The translations under genes were made by a program, and so were the position numbers. The notes under the pieces were generated by a model, which saw only the letters and a list, made by a program, of their open reading frames with translations, was not told the DNA's origin and did not search any database. From NCBI GenBank assembly GCA_910577955.1, contig CAJTNC010000009.1, forward strand, positions 1 to 64,000: a stretch of DNA of 64,000 bases, given 5' to 3'. This document shows positions 50,994 through 60,141 of this stretch, in pieces; position 1 is the first letter of the stretch; every line of letters starts with the position of its first letter. This DNA is from an uncultured Lachnospiraceae bacterium. GTDB lineage: Bacteria; Bacillota; Clostridia; Lachnospirales; Lachnospiraceae.

Positions 50994-52535
50994 TTATACT
51001 TCCGCAGGGACAGGATCTCTCTTTGCCCCGGCCATATACAGTCCCAGTTCTTCCACAGTTATCTTCTTCGGATCCAACTGTCCCACGAGTTCTCCCTCAT
51101 ACATCACAAGAATGCGGTCGGAAACATCCATAACCTCGTCCAATTCCAGCGAAACCAAAAGCACTGCCTTTCCCTGATCCCTTTGCGCCACAAGCTGTTT
51201 ATGGATAAACTCAATAGCGCCCACATCAAGACCTCTGGTAGGCTGTACCGCTACCAAAAGATCAGGATCCTTATCAATTTCTCTGGCAATGATTGCTTTC
51301 TGCTGATTGCCCCCTGACATACTTCTGGCGATCGTGATCGATCCCTGCCCGCTCCTCACGTCATACTCCTCGATCAGACGATCCGAATATTCTCTTATTG
51401 CCTTCGACTTGATAAATCCTGCACTCTGGAATTCCGGCTGCCAATATCTTTGCAATACCATATTCTGTTCCAGAGAGTAGTCGAGCACAAGCCCGTGTTT
51501 GTGACGGTCTTCCGGGATATGGCTCATACCGCACTTGGAACGTTCGCGGATAGAGGCTTTAGCAATATCTCTGCCGTTAAAGATCAACCGTCCGGCGGTG
51601 ATCTTCTCCAATCCGGTGAGTCCCTGTACAAATTCCGACTGACCGTTTCCGTCAATGCCTGCGATACAGACGATCTCACCCTTGCGCACATTGAAAGAAA
51701 TGTCTTTCACGGCATTGTTGTCGTGAGCTTTGCTCGGTACAGTCATATGCTCTACTTTCAAAACGGTTTCCCCGGGCTTTGCCTGCTCTTTTTCCACAGA
51801 AAAATTCACATTTCTGCCCACCATCATTCGGGAGAGTTCTTCCTTGCTCGTTTTATCGATGTCCACCGTGCCGATATAACGCCCCTTTTGCAGGATGGTA
51901 CAACGATCGGCCACCTCCATGATCTCATTCAGCTTATGAGTGATAAATAGGATGGATTTACCCTCTTGTGCAAGGTTTTTCATGATCTTCATCAATTCGC
52001 TTATCTCCTGCGGCGTAAGCACGGCCGTAGGCTCGTCGAAAATCAGCACCTCATTATCCCTGTACAACATTTTTAAAATTTCGGTACGCTGCTGCATACC
52101 TACGGTGATATCCGAAATCAGCGCATCCGGATCCACCTTGAGACCATATTTATCACTCAGCTGCAGAACTTTTTCCCTTGCCCCCCTCTTTTCCAGAAAA
52201 AGCCCTTTTGAAGGTTCCACCCCCAAAATAATGTTATCCAAAACAGAAAAACATTCCACCAGCTTAAAATGCTGGTGCACCATACCAATATTCAGATCGT
52301 TTGCATCATTAGGCGTATTGATCTTAACTTCCTTTCCATTTTTCTTAATGGTACCGGAAGTCGGCTGGTAAAGTCCGAAAAGAATACTCATAAGCGTGGA
52401 CTTTCCGGCCCCGTTTTCCCCAAGCAAGGCATGTATCTCACCCTTTTTCAACTGCAGGGTGATGTTGTCATTCGCCCTGATGCCCGGGAATTCTTTTGTG
52501 ATGTTCAACATCTCGATTATGTAGTTGTTCTCCAT
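50994..52535 (-). CDS. nupO: Nucleoside ABC transporter ATPase with two ABC domains (NupO-like)
   Basis: This 513-residue ATPase carries two nucleotide-binding domains. The first has a canonical P-loop (GENGAGKST), and its signature helix region reads ISDITVGMQQRTEI rather than LSGGQ. The second has IDGNGQSE in place of a Walker A lysine motif and a good signature ARSMSGGNQQKAI. This asymmetry is usual in the family. It follows the terminator after the binding-protein gene, so read-through or its own promoter sets its level. Confidence 0.92.
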   Translation of the reverse strand: MENNYIIEMLNITKEFPGIRANDNITLQLKKGEIHALLGENGAGKSTLMSILFGLYQPTSGTIKKNGKEVKINTPNDANDLNIGMVHQHFKLVECFSVLDNIILGVEPSKGLFLEKRGAREKVLQLSDKYGLKVDPDALISDITVGMQQRTEILKMLYRDNEVLIFDEPTAVLTPQEISELMKIMKNLAQEGKSILFITHKLNEIMEVADRCTILQKGRYIGTVDIDKTSKEELSRMMVGRNVNFSVEKEQAKPGETVLKVEHMTVPSKAHDNNAVKDISFNVRKGEIVCIAGIDGNGQSEFVQGLTGLEKITAGRLIFNGRDIAKASIRERSKCGMSHIPEDRHKHGLVLDYSLEQNMVLQRYWQPEFQSAGFIKSKAIREYSDRLIEEYDVRSGQGSITIARSMSGGNQQKAIIAREIDKDPDLLVAVQPTRGLDVGAIEFIHKQLVAQRDQGKAVLLVSLELDEVMDVSDRILVMYEGELVGQLDPKKITVEELGLYMAGAKRDPVPAEV

Positions 52536-52621
52536 ATACCCGCATCCCTTCTTCTTTATTGTATATCATTTTAAGTATACCATCTTTTCTTCTATAAAAA
52601 AGCATATTTTTCTATTTTTTT

Positions 52622-52658
52622 AAAAAAGAGGGGCTGTCGCTCAGCGCAGCAGCCCCTC
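52622..52658 (-). terminator. Terminator between the nucleoside-binding protein gene and its ATPase gene
   Basis: On the minus strand GAGGGGCTG/CAGCCCCTC (52658-52650 and 52636-52628) forms a 9-bp stem followed by six T. It would stop most transcripts after the binding-protein gene. Confidence 0.9.
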
Positions 52659-52683
52659 GGGATAACTATTTTTTCGTATTATT

Positions 52684-53868
52684 CTATTCGATGTAATCAA
52701 CTGTTGTATGAGCGCCAACTGTAGGTGCTGTCTCCGTGTCAGCAGAAATGGAAATGGAACCATCCTTAATACCGGAAAGAACTGTCTCATACTCATCCTT
52801 TGTGAATGTCTCGAATCCCCATGAATCATCCTCAGTAGGTAATCCAAGGTAATCGCCCTGTGTCAGGCCAAGCTGTGCTGCTGTACCGCCAATGGAAGCG
52901 AAATTGCCGCCAAAGTAAGCATCCAGTGCATACGTAACAGCGCTGCCAAGTCCCTTCATAGCGGAAGTCACACAACGATCTCCGATCGTAGGACGCTGGT
53001 CTACGTCAACACCGATCACTTTTCCGTCATGCTCTTCTGCAGCATCAACTGCGGATGTATAAATACCGCCGCCGCATGCAAATACAACTTCTGTACCAGC
53101 GGAATACCAACCTTCCATACGAGCTGTAATGGTATCATCGCCGTAGAACTGGCCGCCATAGTAATATTTTACATTTACGTCAACGCCCATTTCTTCTGCT
53201 GCCGCATTGATTCCCTGCACATAACCAAATCCGTAACGGATAACTGCCGGAACTGCAATACCGCCGAGGAAGCCAAGATCTGTGTAACCGTCTTTTACAG
53301 CGGCATAACCTGCCAGATAACCTGCCTGCTCTTCCTGGAAGCTGCATACATAAACGTTGCTGCCAAGAGGAACCTGTTCGCCGGAAAGGCTTACAACATC
53401 GCCTTCCGTAACGTCAACTGCGATAAAGCTGACTTCCGGATAGAGATCCTGTTCCTCTGCAATAGCAGGACCAAACAGATAGCCCGGCATTACGATTACG
53501 GTAGCGCCTTCAGCGATCGCAAGATCGATAGCGTTGATTCTCTCTTCGTCCGTATCCTCCGCCGGCTTATAATATTCATATTCAATACCATTGGTATCGC
53601 CGTAAGCCACCACGGTCTCCCATGTGATCTGGTTAAAAGATTCGTCTGTGATATCGCCGGAGTCGGTGATCATAGCGATCTTTCCTTCTACGCTTACAGT
53701 CGCATCTGCAGCAGGTTCTTCAGTTGTCCCTTCTTCCGCAGGTGCTTCCTCCTCAGCAGGAGCCTCTGTTTCAGCAGGTGCAGCAGGCTCTTCTGCATTG
53801 TTTCCGCATGCTGTCATGGCAACCGCCATTGCGCATACAAGAAGAATCGAAAGTAATTTCTTCTTCAT
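52684..53868 (-). CDS. BMP-family nucleoside-binding lipoprotein
   Basis: The product has 394 residues with a lipoprotein signal (MTACG, lipid Cys at 21), a Glu/Ala/Pro-rich linker (about residues 25-60) and a Bmp/PnrA-type fold: IAMITDSGDITDESFNQITWE, GGIYTSAVDAAEEHDGKVIGVDVDQ, ending TTVDYIE. PnrA-type proteins bind purine and pyrimidine nucleosides. AGGAGG precedes the start. A terminator directly downstream and a strong promoter upstream suggest excess binding protein relative to membrane parts. Confidence 0.92.
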   Translation of the reverse strand: MKKKLLSILLVCAMAVAMTACGNNAEEPAAPAETEAPAEEEAPAEEGTTEEPAADATVSVEGKIAMITDSGDITDESFNQITWETVVAYGDTNGIEYEYYKPAEDTDEERINAIDLAIAEGATVIVMPGYLFGPAIAEEQDLYPEVSFIAVDVTEGDVVSLSGEQVPLGSNVYVCSFQEEQAGYLAGYAAVKDGYTDLGFLGGIAVPAVIRYGFGYVQGINAAAEEMGVDVNVKYYYGGQFYGDDTITARMEGWYSAGTEVVFACGGGIYTSAVDAAEEHDGKVIGVDVDQRPTIGDRCVTSAMKGLGSAVTYALDAYFGGNFASIGGTAAQLGLTQGDYLGLPTEDDSWGFETFTKDEYETVLSGIKDGSISISADTETAPTVGAHTTVDYIE

Positions 53869-53895
53869 AATGTGTTTCCTCCTATTTTGTATGGC

Positions 53896-53914
53896 TCCGC
53901 CTGTTGCAGGCGGA
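53896..53914 (-). promoter_or_regulatory. Leader hairpin of the nucleoside-binding protein gene
   Basis: TCCGCCTG and CAGGCGGA form an 8-bp stem with a 3-base loop between promoter and ribosome-binding site of the gene at 53868. Confidence 0.5.
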
Positions 53915-53937
53915 ATATCTATTTGTATTTCCTATAC

Positions 53938-53966
53938 AGTATAAGTGATTCTCTCCTGTTTTTCAA
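53938..53966 (-). promoter_or_regulatory. Promoter of the nucleoside transporter operon
   Basis: Minus-strand TTGAAA (53966-53961), 17 bases and TATACT (53943-53938) lie about 70 bases before the start codon. Confidence 0.75.
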
Positions 53967-54029
53967 GGCCAAGTTTTATTTTCCCGAAAATCATCGTTTT
54001 ATTTCAACAAAATCACCGCAGTGTTTTCC

Positions 54030-54131
54030 CTATTCTTCCATATATTCCTTGTAATCATATTCCGATGCAAACAATATATATCTGTCTTCCACCCAGCCCA
54101 TATAACCCGTTGATGTTGTAAATCCTTTCAT
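54030..54131 (-). CDS. Conserved-looking 33-residue microprotein
   Basis: This short gene encodes 33 residues starting MKGFTTSTGYMGW and ending EYMEE. GGAGGAAGAG lies just before the ATG at good spacing, and the gene fills the gap between the mfd terminator and the nucleoside transporter promoter. The composition is not random: Gly-Tyr-Met-Gly-Trp in the first half, a central DRYILFAS hydrophobic strand and an acidic, Tyr-rich end. I recall similar small unnamed proteins in Lachnospiraceae (MKGF.TSTGYMG), but I cannot search to confirm this. No membrane helix or leader-peptidase site is visible. Function is unknown. Confidence 0.7.
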   Translation of the reverse strand: MKGFTTSTGYMGWVEDRYILFASEYDYKEYMEE

Positions 54132-54229
54132 GCTCTCTTCCTCCGTTCCGGTACAACAGCCGCATGTCCCACTGCCCCTGACCGTTTTCCTTTTTTATAA
54201 AGACCTTTTGATAAAGAGAGCATAACAAA

Positions 54230-54257
54230 AGAGGTGTACCATAATTCGTACACCTCT
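54230..54257 (-). terminator. Terminator of mfd
   Basis: On the minus strand AGAGGTGTAC and GTACACCTCT form a 10-bp stem with an 8-base loop followed by TTTGTTAT, about 78 bases after the mfd stop. Confidence 0.75.
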
Positions 54258-54334
54258 AATGGACCGTATATTTTATACGACAAAACAACAAAATCAATGA
54301 GTTTTGCAATCACCTATCTTTTTATTTCACCCTG

Positions 54335-57300
54335 CTATAGGAGATACCTTTCCATTTCCTCCAGCGCACTTTCCGTCAGCACAAGCAGATTCTCTTCATC
54401 CCGCTCCACCATGCCGCACTTTTTGTAGCACAGATCAAAATAGGGCGTTCCTTTAGAGGAAAAGCGCAGTCCCGTCGTGGTGTTCTTGATCAGTCCGTCG
54501 ATTCCCTCCACCTTGATCTTTGCGTCCGGCTTCATTGTAAACTTCAAAACCTCGCTTTTTCCCTTTACTTCGGTAACATAAAGCCTGTGGGCCTGCATCC
54601 GGATCATCGCCACCCGCAGCAGATTGTCCACGGATTTCGGTATCTCCCCGAACCTGTCGAGAAGTTCCTCCTTCATATCCTCGCACTCCGCCTGCGTCTC
54701 GATACCCGCCACCCGCTTATAGATATCCAGTTTCTGGCGCTCGTTCATAATATAGGAAGGCGGAATATAGGCGTCCACATCCAACTCTACCGCCGTACCG
54801 AAGGACTCCTGCGTATCCTCCCCTTTTAACTGCCGCACCGCATCATTTAACATCTTGCAGTAGAGATCGTACCCCACAGCCGCCATATGGCCGTGCTGTT
54901 TCTTTCCGAGAAGATTTCCCGCGCCGCGGATCTCAAGATCCCGCATGGCGATCTTAAAGCCGCTGCCCAAATCCGTAAATTCACGGATCGCCGCCAGCCT
55001 TTTTTCCGCCACCTCCCGCAGCACCTTATCTCTTTTGTACATCAAAAAAGCATATGCGTTCCGGTTGCTCCGCCCTACCCGGCCGCGGAGCTGATAGAGC
55101 TGGGACAACCCCATATTGTCGGAATCGTGAATGATGATCGTGTTGGCGTTCGGAATGTCGATCCCCGTCTCAATTATAGTAGTGGAGATCAGCACATCTA
55201 TCTCTCCGCCTATAAAGTCGAACATGATCCTCTCCAATTCCCCCTCTTTCATCTGCCCGTGGGCAAAAGCCACGTTCGCCTCCGGCACAAGAGCCTGCAC
55301 CGCCGCTGCGACATCTGCGATATTATTTACTCTGTTGTATAAATAATACACTTGTCCTCCTCTGGACAATTCCCGCACAATAGCTTCTCTGACCATCTCC
55401 TCATTATATTCGCACACAAAAGTCTGCACAGGCATTCTGTCCCCCGGCGCTTCCTCCAACACGCTCATATCCCGGATGCCGATCAGACTCATGTGCAGCG
55501 TTCTCGGAATGGGCGTCGCCGTCAAAGTCAGAACATCCACCGACTCCCGCAGCTTTTTGATCTTCTCCTTGTGCCCGACGCCAAAGCGCTGCTCCTCATC
55601 GATGACCAAAAGCCCCAGATCTTTAAATCCCACATCCGCAGAAAGCATCCTGTGGGTACCGATCACAATATCCACCGCTCCTTTTTTCAAATCCTGTATG
55701 GTCTTTTTCTGCTCCGCCGCGCTGCGGAATCTAGACAGAAGGGATATCTGCACCGGATAATCTTTCATACGCTGTACAAACGTATTGTAGTGCTGCTGTG
55801 CAAGGATCGTCGTCGGCACCAGAAAGGCCACCTGCTTGTTCTCCTGTACCGCCTTGAAAGCAGCCCGGATCGCAATCTCCGTCTTACCGTAGCCCACGTC
55901 GCCGCAGATCAGTCTGTCCATGATCCTTTTGCTCTCCATATCCGCTTTCGCCGCCGCAATGGCCTCGTTCTGATCCTCTGTCTCCTCAAAGGGAAACAGT
56001 TCTTCAAACTCCTGCTGCCAGATCGTATCCGGCCCAAACTGATAACCTGCACGGCTCTGTCTCGCCGCATACAGCTCCACCAGATCCTGCGCCACTTCCT
56101 CCACCGCCGTCTTCGTTTTAGCTCTCGTCTTGTTCCACTCCTGAGTGCCCAGTTTATTCAGCTTCGGTTTTTTCGCATCCGCGGAGGCATACTTCTGGAT
56201 CACCCCCAGATTCGTCGCCAGCACATACAGATTTCCTCCGCCGGCGTATTCGATCTTCATATAATCTTTCACCACATGCTCCATCTCCACCTTCTCGATG
56301 CCTCTGTAGATGCCCATGCCGTGATTTTCATGCACCACAAAATCGCCCACCTTCAGGTCGGCAAAATCCTGTATCTTCTGGCCTTCATATTTCTTTATTT
56401 TTCGTTTTTTCTTCTTTTCCGCCCCGAAAATATCGCTCTCCGAGATGACCACAAATTTTAAAAGCGGATACTCAAACCCTTTGAGCACTCTTCCGTAAAA
56501 CGTCATGATCTCGCCGGGCTGTATCTCCCGCTCCGGATCCTCTGTATAGAAAGCCGTCAGCCCGTACGCATTCAGATCCTCCGCCAACCGCTTCGCTCTG
56601 GTTCTGGAACCGGACAGCAACAGTACCCTGTAACCGCTTTTTTTGTATCTGCGCAGGTCCTTCACCAGCGTCTCAAAACTGTTATTGTAGGGAGAGACGC
56701 TCTTAGCCGAAAAATCATATTTCTTTTCCGGCTTCATAAAAGGGTTTTTCATGTCCAGAGAGGCAATGGTCACCACCGGATAGTCTGACATCCGCGCCGC
56801 CGTCTCCGCCTTACCGTACAAAAGCGTCATCTGTCCGGGCAAAAGATAACCTTTCTCCAATCTGTGGGCCATACTTTCCCGAAATTCCAGCTCCACCGCC
56901 TCCGCGTGCTCGCCGATACGCGCGGGCTCATCCATAAAAATACAGGTTTCACCCTTGTCAAAACCGCCGAGAAAAGATCCAAGACCGTCGTAAAAATACC
57001 GCACATAGGACTCCAGATTGACTTTTGTCTCAAGCTCCAGCACTTCCTCCCGCAGCTCCTCAATCTGCCTGTGAAGCCTTGCCGCCTCCTCGATCTTTCC
57101 CTGTCCTCTCAGCGCTTCCTCCTGCTTATTTGCTTCCAGCGATATGAGCCGCATCCCTCTGGCTCTCTCATCCTTTGTCAGGATCATCTCCGTAGCCGGA
57201 TAGATATCCACCGCACTCAGGTTTTCGATGGACCGCTGGCTCAACACATCAAAGCTGCGAATGGAATCCACATCTTCTCCCCACAGCTCCACCCGGTAAG

Positions 57301-57865
57301 GATTTTCCTCTGTCAAGTCAAAAATGTCCAAAATGCCGCCGCGGATCGCAAACTGCCCCGGCGCCTCCACCTGATACGCCTTTTCGTACCCAAGCTCCGT
57401 CAGTTTCTCCGCCAGCTCCCTTTCTTTAATTTGACCGGAACTGCTGATATGCACAATATCTCTCTTCACCCGTTCAAGAGGAATCTGCGGTTCCATCAGG
57501 GCGTCAAGGGTTGTCACAATGGTCATCGGCACTTTTTCAAGCATGCGCCTGAGTACTTTCCAGCGCTCCGTCACAAGCTGATTTCCGTGGATGTCCGCCT
57601 GAAAGAAAATCAAATCTTTAGCCGGATACATGCAGACATTCCGATCGTAAAATTTATAATCTTCGTATATCTCCCGCATACGCTGATCACTGTAGGTAAT
57701 GATCAGCTTATATCGAAAGCTCTCGCCCAGCCCGAATATCATATGAAGCTTCTGGGAATCCACACAGCCGGAAAGTCCCAGACAAACAGACTGTCCCTTA
57801 TTCAATTTTTGCTGTATTTCCTCAAACTCCCCCAGCTCCCGCAAGGGTGCTCTCAGTGTTTTCAT
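54335..57865 (-). CDS. mfd: Transcription-repair coupling factor
   Basis: Mfd removes stalled RNA polymerase at DNA lesions and recruits UvrA. The 1176-residue length is standard. Visible parts are the UvrB-like N-terminal region (VYPAKDLIFF; YQVEAPGQFAIRGGILDIFDL), the RNA polymerase-interacting domain (KVGDFVVHENHGMGIYRGIEKVE), helicase motifs with ICGDVGYGKTE (Walker A), DEEQRFGVGHKEKIK, TATPIPRTLHMS and LRGRVGRSNRNAYAFL, and a C-terminal TRCF domain (IPPSYIMNERQKLDIYKR). Its start lies inside the 3' end of pth (44-base overlap). Confidence 0.96.
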   Translation of the reverse strand: MKTLRAPLRELGEFEEIQQKLNKGQSVCLGLSGCVDSQKLHMIFGLGESFRYKLIITYSDQRMREIYEDYKFYDRNVCMYPAKDLIFFQADIHGNQLVTERWKVLRRMLEKVPMTIVTTLDALMEPQIPLERVKRDIVHISSSGQIKERELAEKLTELGYEKAYQVEAPGQFAIRGGILDIFDLTEENPYRVELWGEDVDSIRSFDVLSQRSIENLSAVDIYPATEMILTKDERARGMRLISLEANKQEEALRGQGKIEEAARLHRQIEELREEVLELETKVNLESYVRYFYDGLGSFLGGFDKGETCIFMDEPARIGEHAEAVELEFRESMAHRLEKGYLLPGQMTLLYGKAETAARMSDYPVVTIASLDMKNPFMKPEKKYDFSAKSVSPYNNSFETLVKDLRRYKKSGYRVLLLSGSRTRAKRLAEDLNAYGLTAFYTEDPEREIQPGEIMTFYGRVLKGFEYPLLKFVVISESDIFGAEKKKKRKIKKYEGQKIQDFADLKVGDFVVHENHGMGIYRGIEKVEMEHVVKDYMKIEYAGGGNLYVLATNLGVIQKYASADAKKPKLNKLGTQEWNKTRAKTKTAVEEVAQDLVELYAARQSRAGYQFGPDTIWQQEFEELFPFEETEDQNEAIAAAKADMESKRIMDRLICGDVGYGKTEIAIRAAFKAVQENKQVAFLVPTTILAQQHYNTFVQRMKDYPVQISLLSRFRSAAEQKKTIQDLKKGAVDIVIGTHRMLSADVGFKDLGLLVIDEEQRFGVGHKEKIKKLRESVDVLTLTATPIPRTLHMSLIGIRDMSVLEEAPGDRMPVQTFVCEYNEEMVREAIVRELSRGGQVYYLYNRVNNIADVAAAVQALVPEANVAFAHGQMKEGELERIMFDFIGGEIDVLISTTIIETGIDIPNANTIIIHDSDNMGLSQLYQLRGRVGRSNRNAYAFLMYKRDKVLREVAEKRLAAIREFTDLGSGFKIAMRDLEIRGAGNLLGKKQHGHMAAVGYDLYCKMLNDAVRQLKGEDTQESFGTAVELDVDAYIPPSYIMNERQKLDIYKRVAGIETQAECEDMKEELLDRFGEIPKSVDNLLRVAMIRMQAHRLYVTEVKGKSEVLKFTMKPDAKIKVEGIDGLIKNTTTGLRFSSKGTPYFDLCYKKCGMVERDEENLLVLTESALEEMERYLL

Positions 57866-58523
57866 CCTGCTTTCCTTCCTCTCTGTGGGAAACCTGCTTC
57901 TTCTTGTTAAAGACGTTCATCGCCTTTTCCGCGCCGTCCGTCACCATGATTCCGACAGCCGCCGCCGCATCTTTTATGCTCCGATCCACTTTTTCCCGCT
58001 CTTCCTTCGGGAATCGCGCCAACACATAATCTGCCAGATCCCACTCTTTCGGCTTTTCTCCGACGCCCATCCGAATCCGCATAAAATTCTCCGTGCCCAG
58101 ATGTTTTATGATATTTTTCAGTCCGTTATGTCCCCCGGCGCTCCCTTTTTTCCGTATTCTGATCCCTCCGAGCTCTAAAGAAATATCATCCGATATCACG
58201 ATCAGTTCCTCCCCCGGATCGATCTTATAATAATCTGTGATTTCTCTGACGCTCTCACCGCTCAAGTTCATATACGTCTGAGGCTTCACAAGCAGCACCC
58301 TCTGCCCTTCAATTACGCCCTTCCCAAACAGCGCTTTAAAACCTCTCTCCTTCACTGCTATACTATATTTCTCCGCGATCTCGTCTATCACCTCAAAGCC
58401 GATATTATGCCTTGTATTTTCATATTTTTTTTCCGGATTACCCAGCCCGACAATACAATACACTTTCCCTTCTCCCCTTTCCCACTCGTCTTTCCTATTT
58501 TTCCAAAAACCAAGCATCCTCAT
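57822..58523 (-). CDS. pth: Peptidyl-tRNA hydrolase
   Basis: Pth frees tRNA from prematurely released peptidyl-tRNA. The core (YCIVGLGNPEKKYENTRHNIGFEVID; catalytic His in TRHNIG; LVKPQTYMNLSGESV; GGHNGLKNIIKHLG) is complete. The 233-residue ORF has about 20 extra residues at the N terminus and an extended polar tail of about 30 residues compared with usual Pth of about 190. Both the ATG at 58523 (GGGAGGG upstream) and a GTG at 58463 (AAGGGGAG upstream, giving 213 residues) have good ribosome-binding sites, so the start is uncertain. The 3' end overlaps mfd by 44 bases. Confidence 0.93.
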   Translation of the reverse strand: MRMLGFWKNRKDEWERGEGKVYCIVGLGNPEKKYENTRHNIGFEVIDEIAEKYSIAVKERGFKALFGKGVIEGQRVLLVKPQTYMNLSGESVREITDYYKIDPGEELIVISDDISLELGGIRIRKKGSAGGHNGLKNIIKHLGTENFMRIRMGVGEKPKEWDLADYVLARFPKEEREKVDRSIKDAAAAVGIMVTDGAEKAMNVFNKKKQVSHREEGKQDENTESTLAGAGGV

Positions 58524-58646
58524 TCTATCAAACCCTCCCTCATTTCACAAGCAAAATCTCCGGACACACAAAGAAAGCCGCAGTTTGGCGGCTTTCTTTT
58601 CCAATTCATCTGTAGTGGATCTTTCTTATGTCATTTCCTTTTGGAT

Positions 58647-58931
58647 TTATTCTGTCATTTCTTCAAAGTCTGGCTCCAGCAGTGCTCTCTCATATCCTTC
58701 TAAGATAATGGATTGGATCTTTTCTCTTGTGTCTGCGTTAATAGGGTGTGCGACATCTCTATATTCGCCGTCCGCTGATTTTTTGCTCGGCATAGCGATG
58801 AACAACCCCTTCTCGCCCTCGATAATCTTGATGTCGTGAATCGCAAATTCGTTGTCCAGCGTGATGGAGACTATTGCTCTCATCCGCCCTTCTTTTGTGA
58901 TCTTTCGTACTCTTACATCTGTTATCTGCAT
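58647..58931 (-). CDS. spoVG: Septation/stage V sporulation regulator SpoVG
   Basis: SpoVG is a small RNA/DNA-binding regulator involved in sporulation septum and capsule control in Firmicutes. The 94-residue protein shows the family pattern MQITDVRVRKI, MRAIVSITLDNEFAIHDIKIIEG and GLFIAMPSKK. It lies 63 bases from glgD upstream and 123 from pth downstream. Confidence 0.95.
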   Translation of the reverse strand: MQITDVRVRKITKEGRMRAIVSITLDNEFAIHDIKIIEGEKGLFIAMPSKKSADGEYRDVAHPINADTREKIQSIILEGYERALLEPDFEEMTE

Positions 58932-58994
58932 AGCCTCGACCCCTTTTCTTATTTGTGACGCCGCTATGGGGACCGCTTTGTCACAGGACCTTAT

Positions 58995-60113
58995 CTACAT
59001 GACATATCTGTCGTTCCTTTCCACCACTATTTTTATTCCGTCTTCTCCTTTGTAGTATGAATTTGCTTTCATCGTGCCCCTGCTCTCCACGATGCAGTTC
59101 TCAATGTAGGTATTATCACCGATATATACATCATTGAGAATAATGGAATTTTTGATACAACAGTTATTGCCAATGTATGCTTCTTTAAATACAATGGAAT
59201 TTTCCACCGTTCCATTGACAATACAGCCGCTTGCTATCAGGCTGTTTTTGATTCTCACGCCCACGTTGTACTTTGCGGGCGGCTGGTCGTCTACTTTCGA
59301 GTAGATATCCGGATATTCTCTAAAGAAATAATTTCTGATATCCGATTTTAAGAAGTCCATGTTTGTGTTGAAATAATCTTCTACGCTCGCAATATTACGC
59401 CAGTAGTCTTTAATTTTATAACCGTATATATGCTTCATTCCTTTGTAGCGTATCAGAATATCTCTTACGAAGTCATACCGTTCTTCCGCAACGCTGCGCT
59501 CAATCAAATCGATGAGCTGCCGCCTTCTGATGACATAAATTCCGCAGGAGATCGTATTGGATTTTGCCAGCAGCGGTTTTTCCTCAAAATCCTCGATCCG
59601 GCTTTCTTCATTCATCTTCACCGTGCCGTAGCGCTCGAAGTTTGTGTCCTCCGGCATGTCCTTACATACCACTGTGATATCTGCCTTCTTACTAATATGA
59701 TATTCTAAAAGTTTGTTAAAGTCAATCTTATATACACAATCTGCGGAAGCAATGATCACATACGGTTCGTGGCTGTTCTTCAAAAAGCTGATATTCTGGT
59801 TGATCGCATCCGCCGTTCCCCTGTACCAGAATCCGTTGTCTGCCGTGATCGTCGGCGTAAAAACGAACAGTCCTCCCTGCTTTCTGCCGAAGTCCCACCA
59901 TTTAGAAGAACTCAGGTGTTCATTCAGGCTCCCTGCATTATACTGTGTAAATACTCCCACTTTCTGAATACGGGAATTTGCCATGCTGCTCAGCGCAAAG
60001 TCGATGGCCCTGTAGCTGCCCGCTATCGGCATAGCGCCCACCGCTCTCTTCTCCGACAACGGTCCAAGCTTATGGTTCGTACCGCCCGCTAAAATAATTC
60101 CTATCGCTCTCAT
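58995..60113 (-). CDS. glgD: Glucose-1-phosphate adenylyltransferase-like subunit GlgD
   Basis: GlgD is the regulatory partner of GlgC in Firmicutes. The 372-residue sequence has an ADP-glucose pyrophosphorylase fold (IILAGGTNHKLGPL; YRAIDFALSSMANS; YRGTADAINQN; left-handed beta helix at the C terminus). The nucleotide loop lacks the usual GxGSRL Arg (NHKLGPL), which suggests weak or no catalysis alone. It directly follows glgC, 28 bases away, so the two are coexpressed. Confidence 0.93.
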   Translation of the reverse strand: MRAIGIILAGGTNHKLGPLSEKRAVGAMPIAGSYRAIDFALSSMANSRIQKVGVFTQYNAGSLNEHLSSSKWWDFGRKQGGLFVFTPTITADNGFWYRGTADAINQNISFLKNSHEPYVIIASADCVYKIDFNKLLEYHISKKADITVVCKDMPEDTNFERYGTVKMNEESRIEDFEEKPLLAKSNTISCGIYVIRRRQLIDLIERSVAEERYDFVRDILIRYKGMKHIYGYKIKDYWRNIASVEDYFNTNMDFLKSDIRNYFFREYPDIYSKVDDQPPAKYNVGVRIKNSLIASGCIVNGTVENSIVFKEAYIGNNCCIKNSIILNDVYIGDNTYIENCIVESRGTMKANSYYKGEDGIKIVVERNDRYVM

Positions 60114-60141
60114 ATATGAATCGTACTCCTTTCCCGCACTA

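Noticed and set aside
54128..54313. 61-residue minus-strand ORF beside the microprotein
   Set aside because: It spans the mfd terminator hairpin, has no ribosome-binding site and overlaps the better-supported 33-residue gene.
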